Source of the DNA: Lysobacter sp.
GTDB taxonomy: Bacteria > Pseudomonadota > Gammaproteobacteria > Xanthomonadales > Xanthomonadaceae
Assembly (NCBI GenBank): GCA_013141175.1
Contig: JABFRN010000001.1
Coordinates: forward strand, 2,487,233-2,551,232
Direction of reading: 5' to 3'
DNA: 64,000 bases
The position numbers were made by a program, and so were the translations under genes. How positions within the stretch are numbered: the first letter of the stretch is position 1; each line of letters begins with the position of its first letter. Under the pieces are notes generated by a model. That model worked only from the letters and a program-made list of their open reading frames with translations, had not been told where the DNA came from and made no database searches. Below, in pieces: positions 53,007-62,597 of the stretch.

Positions 53007-54131
53007 CTATGGTACGTGCTGAAGGCGCTCGATGCCGCTCCGACTTTGCGACAGCGGGCCCGTTCCAGACAACCGCACCGACAGCGGGCGCTTGCCCGGG
53101 TCGCCGGCCACTTCGCGCACCAGCTTCGGTACCAGATAGCCCGACAGCCGCGCCATCAGCGCCGCGTGCAGCGCCAGTGCGGTGTCGTCGTCGACCTCGA
53201 AATGCGCCGCACCCGCAACCCGATCCAGCTGGTGCAGGTAGTAGGGCAATGCGCCGGCGGCGAAGCCGCGCTCCGACAACGCGGCGAGCGCATCGACGCT
53301 GTCGTTGACGCCGCGCAGCAGCACCGCCTGGTTGAGCAGCGCGGCACCGGAGGCGCGCAGCCGCGACAGTGCGGCATCGACGGTGGCATCGAATTCGTTG
53401 GCGTGGTTGGCGTGGATCACCACCACGGTCGGCCAGGGCAGGGCGCGCAGCCACGCGACCAGTTCGGCATCGACCCGCTCCGGCAGCACCACCGGCAGCC
53501 GGGTATGGATGCGCAGGCGGCGCAGATGCGGAATCGTCGCCAGCTGCGCGGTCAGTTCGGCCAGTTTCGACGTGCTCAGCGACAGTGGATCGCCGCCGGA
53601 AAGGATCACCTCGTCGATGTCGGCGTCGGCGCGGATCGCGTCCACCGCCTCGCGCCACTGCCCGGCGGCAGCGGTTTCTTCGGCGTAGGGAAAATGGCGG
53701 CGGAAGCAGTAGCGGCAATGCACCGCGCAGCTGCCGGTGGCGATCAGCAGCGCCCGCCCGCGATATTTGTGGATGACCCCGGTCGCGGCCTTGGCCGCCG
53801 CATCGCCGACGGCGTCCAGACCGTAGCCCGGCATCGGCCGCAATTCTTCATCCAGCGGCAGGATCTGGCGCAGCAGCGGGTCGTGCGGGTCGCCATGGCG
53901 CATCCGCGCCACGAACCCGCGCGGCACCCGCAGCGGGAATTGTCCTGCGGCTTCGGCGGACAACCCGGGCACCCGACCCGAAAGCCCGAGCAGGTCCAGC
54001 AACTCCCGCGGGTCGCGGATCGCATCCCGCCACAGCCGCTTCCAGCCCCCACCGGACAGGGCGGCGGCAGGGGTGGGCTGCAGGGCGGGGGAGGCTGCGG
54101 GTATCATTGGCGGTTCGGTGAGTGGCGTCAT
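53007..54131 (-). CDS. epmB: EF-P beta-lysylation protein EpmB
   Basis: A KamA-family radical SAM/PLP enzyme that converts alpha-lysine to beta-lysine for modification of elongation factor P. The 374-residue protein has the cluster motif CAVHCRYCFRRHFPY, LSGGDPLSL and the usual PLP region near the C-terminus. Starts at 54131 or the ATG eight codons on are both possible. It is divergent from its target gene efp, 118 bases apart, a common arrangement. Confidence 0.93.
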   Translation of the reverse strand: MTPLTEPPMIPAASPALQPTPAAALSGGGWKRLWRDAIRDPRELLDLLGLSGRVPGLSAEAAGQFPLRVPRGFVARMRHGDPHDPLLRQILPLDEELRPMPGYGLDAVGDAAAKAATGVIHKYRGRALLIATGSCAVHCRYCFRRHFPYAEETAAAGQWREAVDAIRADADIDEVILSGGDPLSLSTSKLAELTAQLATIPHLRRLRIHTRLPVVLPERVDAELVAWLRALPWPTVVVIHANHANEFDATVDAALSRLRASGAALLNQAVLLRGVNDSVDALAALSERGFAAGALPYYLHQLDRVAGAAHFEVDDDTALALHAALMARLSGYLVPKLVREVAGDPGKRPLSVRLSGTGPLSQSRSGIERLQHVP

Positions 54132-54249
54132 GCCGGAACGCAGCGGCGTTCCGGGGCCCAGCCTCCCATTCTAGCTGTCCACGGGTGCTGTCGACCCGGG
54201 GCGGACCCGCAGATCGCATCCACGCACATCACATCAGTCAGGAGCACCC

Positions 54250-54816
54250 ATGGCCAGCCTGGGCATGAACGACGTCAAGAACGGCCAGAAAATCCTGGTC
54301 AACAACGATCCTTGCGTCATCACCGAGACCGAATACGTCAAGCCGGGCAAGGGCCAGGCCTTCACCCGCATCAAGTACCGCAACATCAAGTCGGGACGCG
54401 TGGTCGAAATGACCATGAAGGCCACCGACTCGCTGGAAGTGGCCGACGTGGTCGACACCGACATGCAGTTTCTCTACAACGACGGCGAATACTGGCACTT
54501 CATGAACCCGGAAAGCTTCGAGCAGGTGCAGGCCGACAAGGCCGGCATGGGCGGCGCCGAGAAATGGCTGAAGGGCGAGGAACAGTGCGTGGTGACGCTG
54601 TGGAACGGCACGCCGATCACCGTGCAGCCGCCGAATTTCGTCGAACTGAAGATCGTCGAGACCGACCCGGGCGTCCGTGGCGACACCTCGGGCGGCGGCG
54701 GCAAGCCGGCGGTGCTGGAAACCGGCGCCGTGGTCCGCGTGCCGCTGTTCGTGAGCCAGGAAGAGATCATCAAGGTCGACACCCGCTCCGGCGAATACTT
54801 CAGCCGCGTGAAGTGA
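54250..54816 (+). CDS. efp: Elongation factor P
   Basis: EF-P relieves ribosome stalling at proline stretches. The 188-residue protein has the three-domain layout and the modifiable Lys in VKPGKGQAF (residue 34), matching the EpmA/EpmB route supported by the adjacent epmB. A GGAG ribosome site lies at 54241-54244. Confidence 0.97.
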   Translation: MASLGMNDVKNGQKILVNNDPCVITETEYVKPGKGQAFTRIKYRNIKSGRVVEMTMKATDSLEVADVVDTDMQFLYNDGEYWHFMNPESFEQVQADKAGMGGAEKWLKGEEQCVVTLWNGTPITVQPPNFVELKIVETDPGVRGDTSGGGGKPAVLETGAVVRVPLFVSQEEIIKVDTRSGEYFSRVK

Positions 54817-55180
54817 TTGATTCGCGGAGGCCCGCGCAGCGGGCTCGTCGCGAATCGATCATCCCCGCGCAGGCGGGGATCCAGCTTCAAGAGTGTTTTC
54901 GCAGAGGCCCGCGCAGCGGGGCTCGTCGCGAATCGATCATCCCCGCGGTTTTCAACCGCCGGGCGCTGGTCAAACGGCGGGGGGCAAACGTTCCGTAAAC
55001 CGGTTCCGGCGGGCTTCAAACCGTAGGAGCGACGGAAGTCGCGACGCTTTTGGCTTTTGCCCCAGTACGGTATCCGCACCCGTCGCTGGATCATGAATTG
55101 AGGAAAAGCGTCGCGACTTCCGTCGCTCCTGCAAGAGCGTTGGATCGCTTTGGCAGGTTGCGGAATGCGACAATGCCGCC
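54817..55180. repeat. 364-nt repeat-rich gap after efp
   Basis: No gene is seen. It holds a 42-bp direct repeat (54827-54868 and 54904-54946, sharing GAGGCCCGCGCAGCGGG and TCGCGAATCGATCATCCCC), with a CCCCGCGCAGGCGGGG hairpin in the first copy. An inverted pair of GTAG-type REPs (GTAGGAGCGACGGAAGTCGC at 55023 and its inverse ending at 55132) follows. Confidence 0.8.
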
Positions 55181-56539
55181 ATGACCTATCAGCCCGTTTC
55201 CGAATCCCTCGCGCCTGAATCCTGCGATCTGCTGATCGAGGCCCGTTATGTAATCCCCGTCGAGCCGCGCGGCGTCGTGCTCGAACACCATGCGGTCGCG
55301 GTGCGCGATGGCGTCATCCTCGCAGTGCTGCCGATCGAAGAAGCGCGCCGGCTGTTCGCCGCGCGCGACACCGTCACCCGGCCCGAGGGTGTGCTGATCC
55401 CGGGCCTGATCAACGCCCACTGCCACAACCCGATGACGCTGATGCGCGGCGTGGCCGACGACCTGCCGCTGAAGCAGTGGCTGCAGGAACACATCTGGCC
55501 GATCGAGGGCGCGATCATGGGCCCCGACTACGTGGCCGATGGGGTCGCCTTCGCGATCGCCGAGATGCTGCGCGGCGGCACCACCTGCTGCAACGAGAAT
55601 TACTTCTTCCCCGACGTGCAGGCCGCGACCTACAAGCGCTACGGCTTCCGCGCGCGGGTCGGTCTGCCGGTGATCGATTTCCCCACCGCCTGGGCGAAGA
55701 GCGACGACGAGTATTTCGATCGCGGCGGTGAAGTGCACGACCAGTGGCGCGACGACGGATTGATCGCAACGGCCTTCGCGCCGCATGCGCCGTACACCGT
55801 CTCGGACGACAATTTCGAGCGCATCCGCATGCTCGCCGACCAGCTCGATATCCCGGTGCACCTGCATACGCACGAGACCGCGCAGGAAGTGCAGCAGTCG
55901 CAGGAGAAGCATGGCCAGCGTCCGCTGGCGCGGCTGGATCGCCTGGGCCTGGTCAACGATCGCCTGATCGCCGTGCACATGACCCAGCTCACCGACGCCG
56001 AGATCGCGCTCTGCGCCGGGCGCGGGGTCAGCGTGGTGCATTGCCCGGAATCGAATCTGAAGCTGGCCTCCGGGTTTTGTCCGGTGGCCAGGCTCGAACG
56101 CGCGGGCGTCACCGTCGCGATCGGCACCGACGGCTGCGCCAGCAACAACGACCTCGACATGTTCGGCGAACTGCGCACCGCCGCGCTGCTCGCGAAAGCG
56201 GTGGCCGACGACGCCGCTGCGTTCGACGCCGCCAGCGCGCTGCATGCGGCCACGCTGGGCAGCGCCAGGGCGATGGGTTTCGATCACCTGGTCGGCTCGA
56301 TCGAGCCGGAAAAACAGGCCGACCTGGCCTGCATCGATCTGTCGGCGCTGGAAACCCAGCCGCTGCATCACGTGCTGTCGCAACTGGTCTACGCCACCGG
56401 CCGCCATCAGGTCACCGATGTCTGGGTCGCCGGCAAGCCGAAACTGCGCGATCGCATCCTGGTCGACATGGACATCGTTGCGCTGGTCGCGAACGCGAAA
56501 CAATGGCGCGCGCGGATCGGTGCGGTGAAAGTGGGTTGA
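55181..56539 (+). CDS. mtaD: Methylthioadenosine/S-adenosylhomocysteine deaminase-type hydrolase
   Basis: A 452-residue TRZ/ATZ-family amidohydrolase. Metal and catalytic residues are visible: NAHCHNPMT (HxH), [28 protein letters not shown] and [14 protein letters not shown]. Related enzymes deaminate methylthioadenosine and S-adenosylhomocysteine; adjacency to the SAM-dependent methylase UbiG fits this. Substrate remains an inference. Confidence 0.9.
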   Translation: MTYQPVSESLAPESCDLLIEARYVIPVEPRGVVLEHHAVAVRDGVILAVLPIEEARRLFAARDTVTRPEGVLIPGLINAHCHNPMTLMRGVADDLPLKQWLQEHIWPIEGAIMGPDYVADGVAFAIAEMLRGGTTCCNENYFFPDVQAATYKRYGFRARVGLPVIDFPTAWAKSDDEYFDRGGEVHDQWRDDGLIATAFAPHAPYTVSDDNFERIRMLADQLDIPVHLHTHETAQEVQQSQEKHGQRPLARLDRLGLVNDRLIAVHMTQLTDAEIALCAGRGVSVVHCPESNLKLASGFCPVARLERAGVTVAIGTDGCASNNDLDMFGELRTAALLAKAVADDAAAFDAASALHAATLGSARAMGFDHLVGSIEPEKQADLACIDLSALETQPLHHVLSQLVYATGRHQVTDVWVAGKPKLRDRILVDMDIVALVANAKQWRARIGAVKVG

Positions 56540-56555
56540 GGGGCATCGAAAACGA

Positions 56556-57269
56556 ATGAACACGGCAGAACAGCACGACAACTACAGCCAGATCGAACTC
56601 GACAAGTTCAACGCTCTGGCGAACCGCTGGTGGGACCCGCAAGGCCCGCAGAAACCCCTGCACGTCCTGAATCCCGCGCGCCTGGATTACATCCGCGAAC
56701 GCACGACGCTGCACGGCGCGCGCGTGCTCGACGTCGGCTGCGGCGCCGGCCTGTTGAGCGAAGCGCTGGCGCGCGAAGGCGCGCACGTCATCGCGATCGA
56801 CCTGGCCCCGGACCTGATCAGGATCGCGAAACTGCATCGGCTCGAATCCGGCGTCGAAGTCGATTACCGCCTCGCTGCGGTCGAATCCCTGGCCGAAGAC
56901 ATGCCGGCCAGCTTCGATGCCATCGCCTGCATGGAAATGCTCGAACACGTGCCCGATCCGGCGGCGGTGATCGCCGCCTGCGCGACGCTGTTGAAGCCGG
57001 GTGGCCGCCTGTTCCTGTCCACGCTCAATCGCACGCCCGCCGCGTTCGCGCTGGCCATCGTCGGCGCCGAGTACGTCGCGCGGATGCTGCCGAAAGGAAC
57101 GCATCAGTACCGCGATTTCATCAAGCCTTCGGAACTCGCGGCATGGTTGCGCGCAGCGCGGTTCGAACTCGAGGACGTGAGTGGCCTGATCTACGATCCG
57201 CTGCGCCACACCGCGCGCGTCGGCAGCCGTACCGATGTGAATTACCTCGCGTGCGCAGTGAAGCCTTGA
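56556..57269 (+). CDS. ubiG: Ubiquinone O-methyltransferase UbiG
   Basis: This enzyme performs both O-methylations in ubiquinone synthesis. The 237-residue protein has [19 protein letters not shown], the SAM motif [16 protein letters not shown] and [21 protein letters not shown]. It lies 16 bases after mtaD. An amphipathic membrane-binding segment ([14 protein letters not shown]) is in place. Confidence 0.96.
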   Translation: MNTAEQHDNYSQIELDKFNALANRWWDPQGPQKPLHVLNPARLDYIRERTTLHGARVLDVGCGAGLLSEALAREGAHVIAIDLAPDLIRIAKLHRLESGVEVDYRLAAVESLAEDMPASFDAIACMEMLEHVPDPAAVIAACATLLKPGGRLFLSTLNRTPAAFALAIVGAEYVARMLPKGTHQYRDFIKPSELAAWLRAARFELEDVSGLIYDPLRHTARVGSRTDVNYLACAVKP

Positions 57270-57281
57270 TGTTGCATTGCA

Positions 57282-57329
57282 GGAAGGGCTTCAGCCCCGA
57301 GTGATGCATGTCGGGCTGAGGCCCCTCCC
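57282..57329. repeat. Long hairpin of a third REP type
   Basis: GGAAGGGCTTCAGCCCCGA (57282-57300) faces TCGGGCTGAGGCCCCTCCC (57311-57329), with a 10-nt loop, between ubiG and the phosphatase gene. Each arm is also a small hairpin. Confidence 0.7.
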
Positions 57330-57368
57330 ACAAGATCGATCCGCCATCCGAATCCGTTGGAGCCACCG

Positions 57369-58073
57369 TTGTCCCAGATCCGCTTCTCCCAAGGTGTGTA
57401 CCCGCGCGGCGTCCTGTTCGACCTCGACGGCACCCTGCTCGACAGCGCGCCCGACATGGTCGAGGCGATCAACATCCTGCGCCGCGAGCGCGGCGAGCCC
57501 GACATGGCGCACGAACTGCTGCGCCCGCATGTGTCCAAGGGCGCGCGGGCGATGATCGGCGCATCGTTCGCGCATCTGGATCACGACGCGCGCGAAGCGC
57601 TGGTGAAGCCATTCCTCGACGCCTACGAAGGCATCATCGGTCGCTATTGCGTGCTGTTCGACGGCATCGCCGAGATGCTCGAAGCGCTGGAAGCCGACGG
57701 CGTGCGCTGGGGCATCGTCACCAACAAGCCCGAATACCTGGCGAAACTGCTGATGCCGATCCTCGGCTGGAACGAACGCTGCAGCGTGATGATCGGCGGC
57801 GATTCGCTGCCCGAGCGCAAGCCGCATCCGCTGCCGCTGCTGCATTCGGCCGAAGTCCTCGGCGTCGCCGCACAGGATTGCGTGTACGTCGGCGACGACG
57901 AGCGCGATATCGTCGCCGCGCGTGCAGCCGGCATGCCATCGATCGTCGCGCTGTGGGGCTATCGTCTGCCCGGCGTCGATCCGCTGGACTGGAAGGGCGA
58001 CGTGATGATCGAGCAGCCGCGGACGCTGCTGGATCCGGAGGTCTGGCCGGCCGTGGTGGCGCAGCCGCTGTGA
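57369..58073 (+). CDS. HAD phosphatase, MupP/phosphoglycolate phosphatase
   Basis: A 234-residue HAD-family phosphatase with VLFDLDGTLLDSAPDMVEAI, TNKPEYLAKLL and YVGDDERDIVAARAAG. TTG at 57369 is preferred because TTGGAG lies seven bases before it; an in-frame TTG sits at 57357. The ubiG-adjacent paralogue in pseudomonads is MupP, which dephosphorylates N-acetylmuramate 6-phosphate in cell-wall recycling; phosphoglycolate phosphatase is the other option. Its stop overlaps the next start (GTGA). Confidence 0.85.
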   Translation: MSQIRFSQGVYPRGVLFDLDGTLLDSAPDMVEAINILRRERGEPDMAHELLRPHVSKGARAMIGASFAHLDHDAREALVKPFLDAYEGIIGRYCVLFDGIAEMLEALEADGVRWGIVTNKPEYLAKLLMPILGWNERCSVMIGGDSLPERKPHPLPLLHSAEVLGVAAQDCVYVGDDERDIVAARAAGMPSIVALWGYRLPGVDPLDWKGDVMIEQPRTLLDPEVWPAVVAQPL

Positions 58074-58765
58074 GCGATCCGTCCGCCGCCGATGACGCGC
58101 TCGACGACTTCCTGGGCAAATGGCGCGGACGTTGGCCGGAATGGCGGATTGCCCAGGTCTTCGTCGCCGAATCGCAGCGCGCGACCGCCGAAGCGTGGTT
58201 CGCGCTGCTGCAGGAATGGACCGACGCGGCGTGGGCCGGCGATGACCCCACGCCGGGTTCCGCCAAGCTGATCTGGTGGCAGGAAGAACTGCTCGGCTGG
58301 TCGAAAGGCGTGCGTCGCCACCCGCTCGGGCGTGTACTGCAGAAGCAGCCGGCGCCGTGGGCGACGCTCGCGGCTGCATTGCCGGCCTTGCAGGCGGTGC
58401 GCGAGCCGCTGCGCGCCGGGGCCGAGCCACAGACGCTGTATGCGTCGCTGCAGCCATTGGCGGTCGCCATGGCCGACTGCGAGCGCGCTTTGTTCGCGCC
58501 GGAGGCCGCGCCCGTCGCCGATGCCTTCGCGCTGCTCGCCGCGCACGCGCTGTGGCATCGCGACGAGGCCGCGGCTGCGACCCGTATCAGGGATTGGGCA
58601 CGGGGGCTTGCAGCCGCCACGCGGCTGCGCGCGGGATCGCGTCCACGCCGCATCCATGACACCTTGAGCCGGGCGCGGTTGCAGCGCCTCGCCACGCGCG
58701 GCGAGGTGTCGGCGCTGTCGCCGATGGCGGCGCTGTGGCGGAGCTGGCGCGCGGCGCGCGGCTGA
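58070..58765 (+). CDS. Squalene/phytoene synthase-like protein
   Basis: A 231-residue helical protein starting GTG, overlapping the phosphatase stop by four bases. WWQEELLGWSKGVRRHPLGRVLQ resembles the helix of head-to-head prenyl synthases, but I see no DXXXD metal motifs and it is shorter than active enzymes. It may be a non-catalytic relative such as the NDUFAF6 type. A weak family call. Confidence 0.55.
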   Translation: MSDPSAADDALDDFLGKWRGRWPEWRIAQVFVAESQRATAEAWFALLQEWTDAAWAGDDPTPGSAKLIWWQEELLGWSKGVRRHPLGRVLQKQPAPWATLAAALPALQAVREPLRAGAEPQTLYASLQPLAVAMADCERALFAPEAAPVADAFALLAAHALWHRDEAAAATRIRDWARGLAAATRLRAGSRPRRIHDTLSRARLQRLATRGEVSALSPMAALWRSWRAARG

Positions 58766-58822
58766 GCCCCAAAACGCAGCGTTCCGGCGCGATTCCGGAA
58801 GCTGCCGGCCGGGCTGGGTACA

Positions 58823-59788
58823 ATGGCCGCCCCCCTGCCGTCCCGTCCCTCCTCCGTGACTTTGCGCCCCGATTCGTATCCGATGCCCGATGTGGCCGGC
58901 GATGCCGCCGCAGCCGCGCGCGCGCTCGATTGGGTGGGCATGCGCAATGTCGCGCTGCCGCTGCGGGTGCGCGGCGAAGATGGCGTGGTGATGCAGGTGC
59001 CGGCGTCGGTCGATGTGCTGGTCGATCTTCGCGATCCCGATGCGCGCGGCATCCACATGTCGCGGCTGTATCTGCAGTTGCAGGACGCGTTGATCGAAGA
59101 CGTGCTGACGCCCGCGCGCCTGCGCCGCGTGCTGCAGGACTGCATCGAATCGCAGGGCGCGCTGTCGTCGTCCGCGCGGCTTGCGCTGCGCTTCGATCTG
59201 ATGCGCAGGCGCCGCGCGCTGGCCAGCGACAACAGCGGCTGGAAGCGCTATCCGCTGGAAATCGATGCGATGCTCGCGAACGGCCACCTGACCCTGACGC
59301 TGGCGTTCTCGGTCGAATACTCCAGCACCTGTCCGGCGTCGGCGGCGCTGTCGCGCCAGCTCAATGCCGAGCGCTTCGCGGAGGATTTCGCGGCTGCGCA
59401 CCCGCTGTCCACCCAGGTCGTGCGCGATTGGCTGGCATCGGAACGCGGGCTTGCCGCGACGCCGCACGCGCAGCGCAGCCGCGCCGACATCAAGGTCGAA
59501 CTGCAGCCGGCATTCGACGAGCTGCCGGTCGCCGATCTGATCGATCGCGCCGAAGCCGCGCTGGGCACGCCGGTGCAGACGGCGGTGAAGCGCGAGGACG
59601 AACAGGCGTTCGCGAAGCTCAACGCCGAGAACCTGATGTTCTGCGAGGACGCCGCGCGTCGCGTCGCCGCCGCGCTCGCCGACGATGCGCGCTTGCAGCG
59701 TTTCGACGTGAGGGTCGCGCATTTCGAAAGCCTGCATCCGCACGACGCGGTGGCGCAGGTGTCCGGCAAGGGTCGCGCCGTCGACTGA
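58823..59788 (+). CDS. folE2: GTP cyclohydrolase FolE2
   Basis: A 321-residue type IB GTP cyclohydrolase that makes dihydroneopterin triphosphate for folate and queuosine. It has DWVGMRNVALPLRV, RGIHMSRLY, the conserved Cys in EYSSTCPASAALS, HPLSTQVVR, and LNAENLMFCEDAARR. A start at 58883 (MPDVAG) is possible, and TACAAT before 58823 may be a -10 box; the difference is 20 residues. Confidence 0.93.
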   Translation: MAAPLPSRPSSVTLRPDSYPMPDVAGDAAAAARALDWVGMRNVALPLRVRGEDGVVMQVPASVDVLVDLRDPDARGIHMSRLYLQLQDALIEDVLTPARLRRVLQDCIESQGALSSSARLALRFDLMRRRRALASDNSGWKRYPLEIDAMLANGHLTLTLAFSVEYSSTCPASAALSRQLNAERFAEDFAAAHPLSTQVVRDWLASERGLAATPHAQRSRADIKVELQPAFDELPVADLIDRAEAALGTPVQTAVKREDEQAFAKLNAENLMFCEDAARRVAAALADDARLQRFDVRVAHFESLHPHDAVAQVSGKGRAVD

Positions 59789-59998
59789 AACCGATGGACG
59801 TCGTCCATCGATCGACCGCTTGCGGCATGCGCCGGCATTCGACGACCGAGCCGCCCTCGATTGTGAACGCATTCCGATGTCCGTATGCTCGCGGCGTTCA
59901 TGGCGAATGCCATGGACGACCACGCCATGCGGGATGCTGCGCGAGGATTCAGGGGCGCAAGGCATCTCCGCCAATCATCGATCGACACAGGAGGTCAC

Positions 59999-61528
59999 AT
60001 GAAGATGCGTTTACTCGCGTTGCTGCCCGCAGCGCTGCTGCTCGCCGCTTGCAACAAGGAAGCACCACCCTCCGAGCCGGCACAACCGGCCGAAACCGCG
60101 CCGAAGCCGGAGGTGGCCATCGCAGGCATCAAGCCTGTCGATATTCCCGCTGGTTATGGCTATCCCGGCAACCGCGACGAGTTCCAGGCCTGGGCCGATA
60201 CCTGGCAGATCGACAACATCACCACCGCCGCCTGGAATCTGTGGGCCGGCATGACCAGCGCTTCCGGACAGAGCTGGGACGACAGCAGTCTGCCGGTATG
60301 GGAAACCTGGTGCGGCAACGAAGAAGTCTTCAGTGCCAATGGCTGCACATCGCTCGGCCGCCCGGCACGCAAGTTCAAACTCGCCACGCAGCTCAGCCAC
60401 GGCGCGCGCAAGGCCGGCCTGCCGCTGCCTGCCGACGGGCAGGTGGTGTCGTTCAACAAATTCAATCCGGCGATGGTGACCTACCTGTCCACGCCGCAAG
60501 CGACCAACGGCAGCAATTACAGCTACATCTCGGCCACCGACCTGAGCAATCTCAATGCCGCCTGGCCTGCGGGCACGGCGGTGAGCGCCCGCAAAGTGGT
60601 GGATGCGCCGTACACGCCGGATGGCGGCGATGCGCTGGGCTCCACCGCGATGGAAACCAAGCCGGTGATCTTCGTGGTCAAGGCGACCGGCCTCACGCCG
60701 ATGCCGCTGTGGATGGGCCCGCAGTTCTCGACCACGCCCGCGAACGCGACGCCCGAGACCTGGTTCAACTGCGTGTTGCTCGATCCCGCCAGCACCGCGG
60801 GCCCCGACACCACGCCGGTGCCGGCCACGCCCGCGCAGATCGCGCAGATCGTCCCGGGCTCGACGATGTCCTGCAAGACGTATCTGTATGCGCCGTTGTC
60901 GACCATCTACAGCTTCAAGATGGATGCTGCGGAAGCCAGCGATTGGAATGCGCTCCTCAACAGCTCCGGCGACGGCGGCCAAGGCGTGACCGCCGTGGCC
61001 GGCGACTTCGGCGTGCTGGCGGGCATGCACGTCAACAGCAAGACGATCGTCAACTGGACGTGGGAAACCTTCTGGTGGCAACCCGGCGACGATGCGCCGA
61101 ACAACTTCCCCGGCAGCAAGCAGGGCATGACCGACAACGTGACCGGCGCATGGCGCAACTATGCGATGTGCACGGCCTGGAACCAGACCAAGGGCAATGC
61201 ATCGAAGGAGATGGTGGTCTGTTTCAACCCGTTCCTGGAAACCTCCAGCGGCATTCCTTCCGGCCAGACCAGCAACTGCGTGAGCTGTCATGGCACCGCC
61301 ACTGCGGGGGCGTTGTCGAACAGCCAGCTCGCCACGATGAACTATCCGGCCAACTACGGTGCGCCGATCGACTTCAACACGAACGCCTGCACCCAGTCGA
61401 CGCCGCCCGGCAGCCAGACCTGCTTCGCCGATTTCACGAAGACCGATTTCTCGTGGGCGATTCCGCAGAACGCGATCGTGCCGCCGGCAGCGCCTGCGCC
61501 CGCGCCTGCCGCGGAAGCGAAGCCGTAG
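59999..61528 (+). CDS. Mono-haem c-type lipoprotein of unknown function
   Basis: A 509-residue lipoprotein (signal LLALLPAALLLAAC, Cys near residue 17) with a strong ribosome site (GGAGG before the ATG). One haem motif, CVSCHG, lies about residue 425, late in the protein. The preceding 400 residues are Trp-rich and of a type I do not recognise (LWAGMTSASGQSW; NWTWETFWWQPGD). It ends in an Ala/Pro tail. Matured by the Ccm system if haem is attached. Confidence 0.7.
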   Translation: MKMRLLALLPAALLLAACNKEAPPSEPAQPAETAPKPEVAIAGIKPVDIPAGYGYPGNRDEFQAWADTWQIDNITTAAWNLWAGMTSASGQSWDDSSLPVWETWCGNEEVFSANGCTSLGRPARKFKLATQLSHGARKAGLPLPADGQVVSFNKFNPAMVTYLSTPQATNGSNYSYISATDLSNLNAAWPAGTAVSARKVVDAPYTPDGGDALGSTAMETKPVIFVVKATGLTPMPLWMGPQFSTTPANATPETWFNCVLLDPASTAGPDTTPVPATPAQIAQIVPGSTMSCKTYLYAPLSTIYSFKMDAAEASDWNALLNSSGDGGQGVTAVAGDFGVLAGMHVNSKTIVNWTWETFWWQPGDDAPNNFPGSKQGMTDNVTGAWRNYAMCTAWNQTKGNASKEMVVCFNPFLETSSGIPSGQTSNCVSCHGTATAGALSNSQLATMNYPANYGAPIDFNTNACTQSTPPGSQTCFADFTKTDFSWAIPQNAIVPPAAPAPAPAAEAKP

Positions 61529-61547
61529 GTTCCGATCCATCGCAATG

Positions 61548-61581
61548 CGAAACGGCCCGATCGCGAGACCGGGCCGTTTCG
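61548..61581. terminator. Terminator after mono-haem lipoprotein
   Basis: CGAAACGGCCC (61548-61558) pairs with GGGCCGTTTCG (61571-61581) over a 12-nt loop. It lies between convergent genes. Confidence 0.8.
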
Positions 61582-61679
61582 TTTCGACCATCGCCGCCGG
61601 CAACCGGGATGAAAGCATTGAACTCATTAGCGCGCGTGCAGCAGTAGAGAGTCGCCGTGCGCGGTTGTGAATGATGCGC

Positions 61680-62597
61680 TTACTTCGCGAGCTCCAGCAC
61701 CAGCAGCGGGTCGATGCGCGCGTCGAACCAGTTCATCCCCCAATGCAGATGCGGCCCGGTCGCGCGGCCGGTGGCGCCGACAGCGCCGAATACCTGTCCT
61801 TGTTCGACACGATCTCCCACTTTCACATCGATGCGCGAGAGATGCAGGAAATTGGAGCTGATCCCCGCGCCATGATCGATCACGACGGTGCCGCCGGTGA
61901 GATACAGCGACGGCGATGCGAAGGTGACGATGCCGGCGGCGGGCGCTTTGACCGGCGTGCCGTTCGCGGCGGCGATGTCCATCCCCGAATGCGGCGATTT
62001 CGGCGTGCCGTTGTACACGCGCTGGTTGCCGAAACGGCCGCTGATCCGGCCCTGCACCGGCCAGATGAACGGCTGCGCGAAATCCTCGCGCGCATCGTCG
62101 CGCGTGCGCACCGCCGCGACGGACGATTGCTCGCGTGCGATGCGCGCGGCGATCTCCGGCGGCGGGTTGACCGTGTCCGGCGGCACGCCGTCGATCGTCT
62201 CGATCGGCCAGTCGCGCGGCAGGATCTCCACGGTGTACTGCTTTTTCCCGGCCACGGGCTCATTCACGACGACCGTCACCGACCCGGTGGCATCGCGTCC
62301 GACCGAGAAGACGAAACGTCCGTTCGGTGAAACGCGCAGGCTGCGGTCGCCGTATCGCACGCCGGCGCCCGGGTCGGTGATGCCGACGATCATCGCGCCT
62401 TGCTGCACGGATGTCGGCAGTTCGGTTTTCCGGTACGGCAGGATCGAGGCGGCGGGCGATGCCGAAGCGGCGGGCGTTGCCGGCGTCGTTCCGCGGTCGG
62501 GCGAGGATTTTTTCGTCTGCGCGGTCGTCGTCCCGCACGCGGCGAGGGTCAACGCCAGCGCTGCAGCAAGCGGCGCGAGTGTCGTTGCGCGCCTCAT
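61680..62597 (-). CDS. M23 (LytM-type) peptidase lipoprotein
   Basis: A 305-residue lipoprotein (signal ending TLAAC) with a low-complexity Thr/Ala linker, a beta-sandwich middle domain (about 55-155) and a C-terminal LytM zinc domain. The metal site HSGMD and HLHWG (PHSGMDIAA and GPHLHWGMN) is intact, so an active peptidoglycan endopeptidase is likely. The start overlaps the stop of the dihydroorotase-family gene (ATGA). Confidence 0.9.
   Translation of the reverse strand: MRRATTLAPLAAALALTLAACGTTTAQTKKSSPDRGTTPATPAASASPAASILPYRKTELPTSVQQGAMIVGITDPGAGVRYGDRSLRVSPNGRFVFSVGRDATGSVTVVVNEPVAGKKQYTVEILPRDWPIETIDGVPPDTVNPPPEIAARIAREQSSVAAVRTRDDAREDFAQPFIWPVQGRISGRFGNQRVYNGTPKSPHSGMDIAAANGTPVKAPAAGIVTFASPSLYLTGGTVVIDHGAGISSNFLHLSRIDVKVGDRVEQGQVFGAVGATGRATGPHLHWGMNWFDARIDPLLVLELAK

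Noticed and set aside
50943..54998. A 1351-codon plus-strand frame from fimX to efp
   Set aside because: It runs antisense to fimX and epmB and out of frame through efp, all strongly supported genes.
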